Source: Gordonibacter sp034932485
GTDB lineage: Bacteria; Actinomycetota; Coriobacteriia; Coriobacteriales; Eggerthellaceae
Assembly: GCA_034932485.1 (NCBI GenBank)
Contig: JAYFOQ010000009.1
Location: 62,001 to 126,000 of the forward strand
Length of the DNA: 64,000 bases
Direction: 5' to 3'
Of the stretch, positions 62,548 to 64,000 are shown piece after piece. Under the pieces are notes generated by a model. That model was not told the DNA's origin and searched no databases. It saw only the letters and a program-made list of their open reading frames with translations. Made by a program: the position numbers and the translations under genes. How positions within the stretch are numbered: position 1 is the first letter of the stretch; each line of letters begins with the position of its first letter.

Positions 62548-63188
62548 TTCGCATTGTATTGGCAGACGATCATGAAATCGTGCGATCGGGCTTCAAGATG
62601 ATTCTAGAACAGGAGTCCGGCTTCAAGGTGGTGGCTGAGGCAGCCGATGGTACTCAGGCGTATGCTGTTGTTGCGCGTGAGCGGCCCGATGTGCTCCTTA
62701 TGGATATATCCATGCCCCCCGGACAGAGTGGGTTGGTAGCGTGTGAGCAAATTGCGCGTGATTTTCCGGAAACGAAAATCATTATCCTTACTATGTTCGC
62801 CGAGCCGGAATACTTGTTTTACACGTTGCGCGGAGGGGCCTCGGGTTATGTGTTAAAAAATTCGTCTTCTGAAGAGTTGATAGCTGCCGTACACGCGGTG
62901 GTTGAAGGCGGTAGCTATATCCATCCGAAGATGGCCGCGCTGTTAACCCGGCAGCTTGTAGGGGGAAACAAAGCGGAGGATCGTTCTTATCAGCAACTCT
63001 CGAATCGCGAATTGGAGATATTGCAATTGCTGGCCAAGGGTTATACGAATAAGGAAATATCAGAACTCATTTTTCTTTCAGTAAAAACCGTCGAAGCGCA
63101 TCGTGCGAAATTGTATAAAAAATTGGACTTTAAAACTCGCGCTGATCTCGTGGCTCATGCCTTAAGACATAAGTTGCTAGATGTGTAG
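62544..63188 (+). CDS. NarL/FixJ-type response regulator
   Basis: 214 residues. Receiver: IVLADDHEIVRSGFKMIL, PDVLLMDISMPPGQSG, then the Lys in GYVLKNSSSEELI. A LuxR-type helix-turn-helix (LSNRELEILQLLAKGYTNKEISELIFLSVKTVEAHRAKLYKKLDFKTRADLVAHAL) ends the protein. ATG 62544 overlaps the kinase stop and follows AGGAGG. The convergent napH cluster is a natural candidate target. Confidence 0.93.
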   Translation: MIRIVLADDHEIVRSGFKMILEQESGFKVVAEAADGTQAYAVVARERPDVLLMDISMPPGQSGLVACEQIARDFPETKIIILTMFAEPEYLFYTLRGGASGYVLKNSSSEELIAAVHAVVEGGSYIHPKMAALLTRQLVGGNKAEDRSYQQLSNRELEILQLLAKGYTNKEISELIFLSVKTVEAHRAKLYKKLDFKTRADLVAHALRHKLLDV

Positions 63189-63191
63189 TAG

Positions 63192-64000
63192 TTACCTTTT
63201 TCCGAGGCCTAGATGCAGGGCGTGTGTAGGGCAGGCGTCTATGCACGATCCGCAGACCATGCAGTCACCAGCGCGAACGCTGGTTTCATCTTCGTCAAGC
63301 ACGGGGGTGAGAATAGAGGGATCGGCTAGGCATGCATCCTGACACGCCTTACATTGGGTGCAGGCGGTGCTGTCGTACGTTACCCTCACGATACCTAGAC
63401 GGCCGATAGCTTCGTAGAAACCGCCGAGCGGACAAAGGGAGCGGCACCACACGCGATGTCCCCAGAATAGCTCGGTTATCATGATGGCTACAAGCACCAA
63501 GAGTCCTGTCGTGCTGCCGAAAAGAATCCCCTTGTTTACGGCGCTGATTGGCGATAGTGCCTCAAATACCGGAATACTTAGGATGCCCGATAGTATGACC
63601 GTGGCAAGGGCTATCCAGAGTTTCGTATGACGGGGGATAGGTGTCTCGCGCACGGTGAGGTGTAGTTTTCGCCGCAGGAAGTCCACTCCTTCCAGCAGGA
63701 GGTTTACGGGGCATACCCAACCGCAGAAAGCGCGAGCGCGAATTAAGCCATAGATTATCACGATTGGTAGGGCAAACAGTAGCCAGTCTATCTCAAACGT
63801 TTTGGATGCAGCAGCCACCTGCAGAGTTGCGAAGGGGTCGAGCAGCGTTACCTCTCCTATGGAAGATGAAGATAGGCTGCCGAAAAAAGGTAAATTAGAG
63901 GGTGTTGGTAAGGTCTCGTTGCTGCCAACAGTTAGCCCGAATAAATTCCATCCCGCTAGTAGTACGGGGAGCGTAAATGCTACTAGTGCCGTAATTTGCA
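63192..64000 (-). CDS. napH: NapH-type ferredoxin / quinol dehydrogenase membrane protein, 5' end outside window
   Basis: The frame is open to the right edge. The visible 269 residues include LPVLLAGWNLFGLTVG as first helix, SLSSSSIGEVTLLDPFATLQV, CGWVCPVNLLLEGV, WCRSLCPLGGFYEAIGRL and two [4Fe-4S] sites: CTQCKACQDACLADP and CMVCGSCIDACPTHAL. NapH with NapG passes electrons from menaquinol to the periplasmic nitrate reductase. A GTG at 63818 would cut off the first helix, so the real start is beyond base 64000. The rest of a nap operon probably lies to the right. It converges with the two-component pair, three bases apart. Confidence 0.88.
   Translation of the reverse strand, partial: QITALVAFTLPVLLAGWNLFGLTVGSNETLPTPSNLPFFGSLSSSSIGEVTLLDPFATLQVAAASKTFEIDWLLFALPIVIIYGLIRARAFCGWVCPVNLLLEGVDFLRRKLHLTVRETPIPRHTKLWIALATVILSGILSIPVFEALSPISAVNKGILFGSTTGLLVLVAIMITELFWGHRVWCRSLCPLGGFYEAIGRLGIVRVTYDSTACTQCKACQDACLADPSILTPVLDEDETSVRAGDCMVCGSCIDACPTHALHLGLGKR

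Overview
The window reads as chromosomal DNA of a moderate-GC (about 50%) anaerobic actinobacterium, most likely of the Eggerthellaceae (Coriobacteriia). Grounds are WhiA, a DUF299/PPDK pair, paired BceRSAB-like modules, a Tat-exported DMSO-reductase-type enzyme with its chaperone, and a NapH gene. Cryptobacterium would fit the base composition; that naming is inference. There is no rRNA operon, IS element, prophage or CRISPR array. Nearly every gene reads rightward; the exceptions are the P-type ATPase, gdhA, the UPF0178 gene, four tRNAs and napH.

Layout. 1-6.3 kb: end of the PPDK regulatory protein, ppdK, and a convergent P2-type cation ATPase. 6.3-11 kb: mtnA, dgt, an AzlC/AzlD exporter, rplS, rnhB. 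11.4-16.9 kb: yraN-comM-dprA-trmFO-xerC, each overlapping or abutting the next except for a short gap before trmFO. 17-18.8 kb: a lipoprotein and a TetR regulator with a membrane protein. 19-23.9 kb: the first response regulator/histidine kinase/ABC ATPase/large permease module. 24-27.6 kb: a YgbA_NO family protein and uvrA. 27.7-31.6 kb: two tandem EamA-transporter/GNAT-acetyltransferase fusions, then a lone GNAT. 31.7-36.1 kb: a membrane-anchored protein of unknown function, gdhA, a UPF0178 protein, and a Fic-like protein behind a 12-G tract. 36.2-40.3 kb: DmsA-like and DmsB-like subunits and a TorD-type chaperone. 40.4-51.2 kb: uvrC-rapZ-yvcK-whiA, then gap, a small membrane protein, pgk, tpiA, gpmI, secG. 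51.2-52.7 kb: tRNA-Leu, a CDF transporter, and minus-strand tRNA-Gly, tRNA-Cys, tRNA-Gly. 53-58.9 kb: the second BceRSAB-like module followed by a CHAP-like protein. 59-64 kb: an NhaC antiporter, tRNA-Val, a GAF sensor kinase with a NarL-type regulator, and napH running off the right edge.

How it fits together. PPDK, GAPDH, PGK, TPI and phosphoglycerate mutase make up most of lower glycolysis/gluconeogenesis, with YvcK and RapZ as likely control points. GdhA suggests amino-acid-based metabolism. The DMSO-reductase-like enzyme, NapH and the GAF two-component pair suggest anaerobic respiration. The two Bce-like modules look like cell-envelope stress or antimicrobial-peptide detoxification systems and share an 18-bp palindrome upstream of both ABC genes.

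The most unusual items are the tandem EamA-GNAT fusions, a Fic-like protein that has lost its catalytic motif and sits behind a homopolymer tract, a CHAP-like protein without catalytic Cys and His, a TetR gene with two matching operators, and a pgk gene whose first two thirds have clearly higher GC than the rest.
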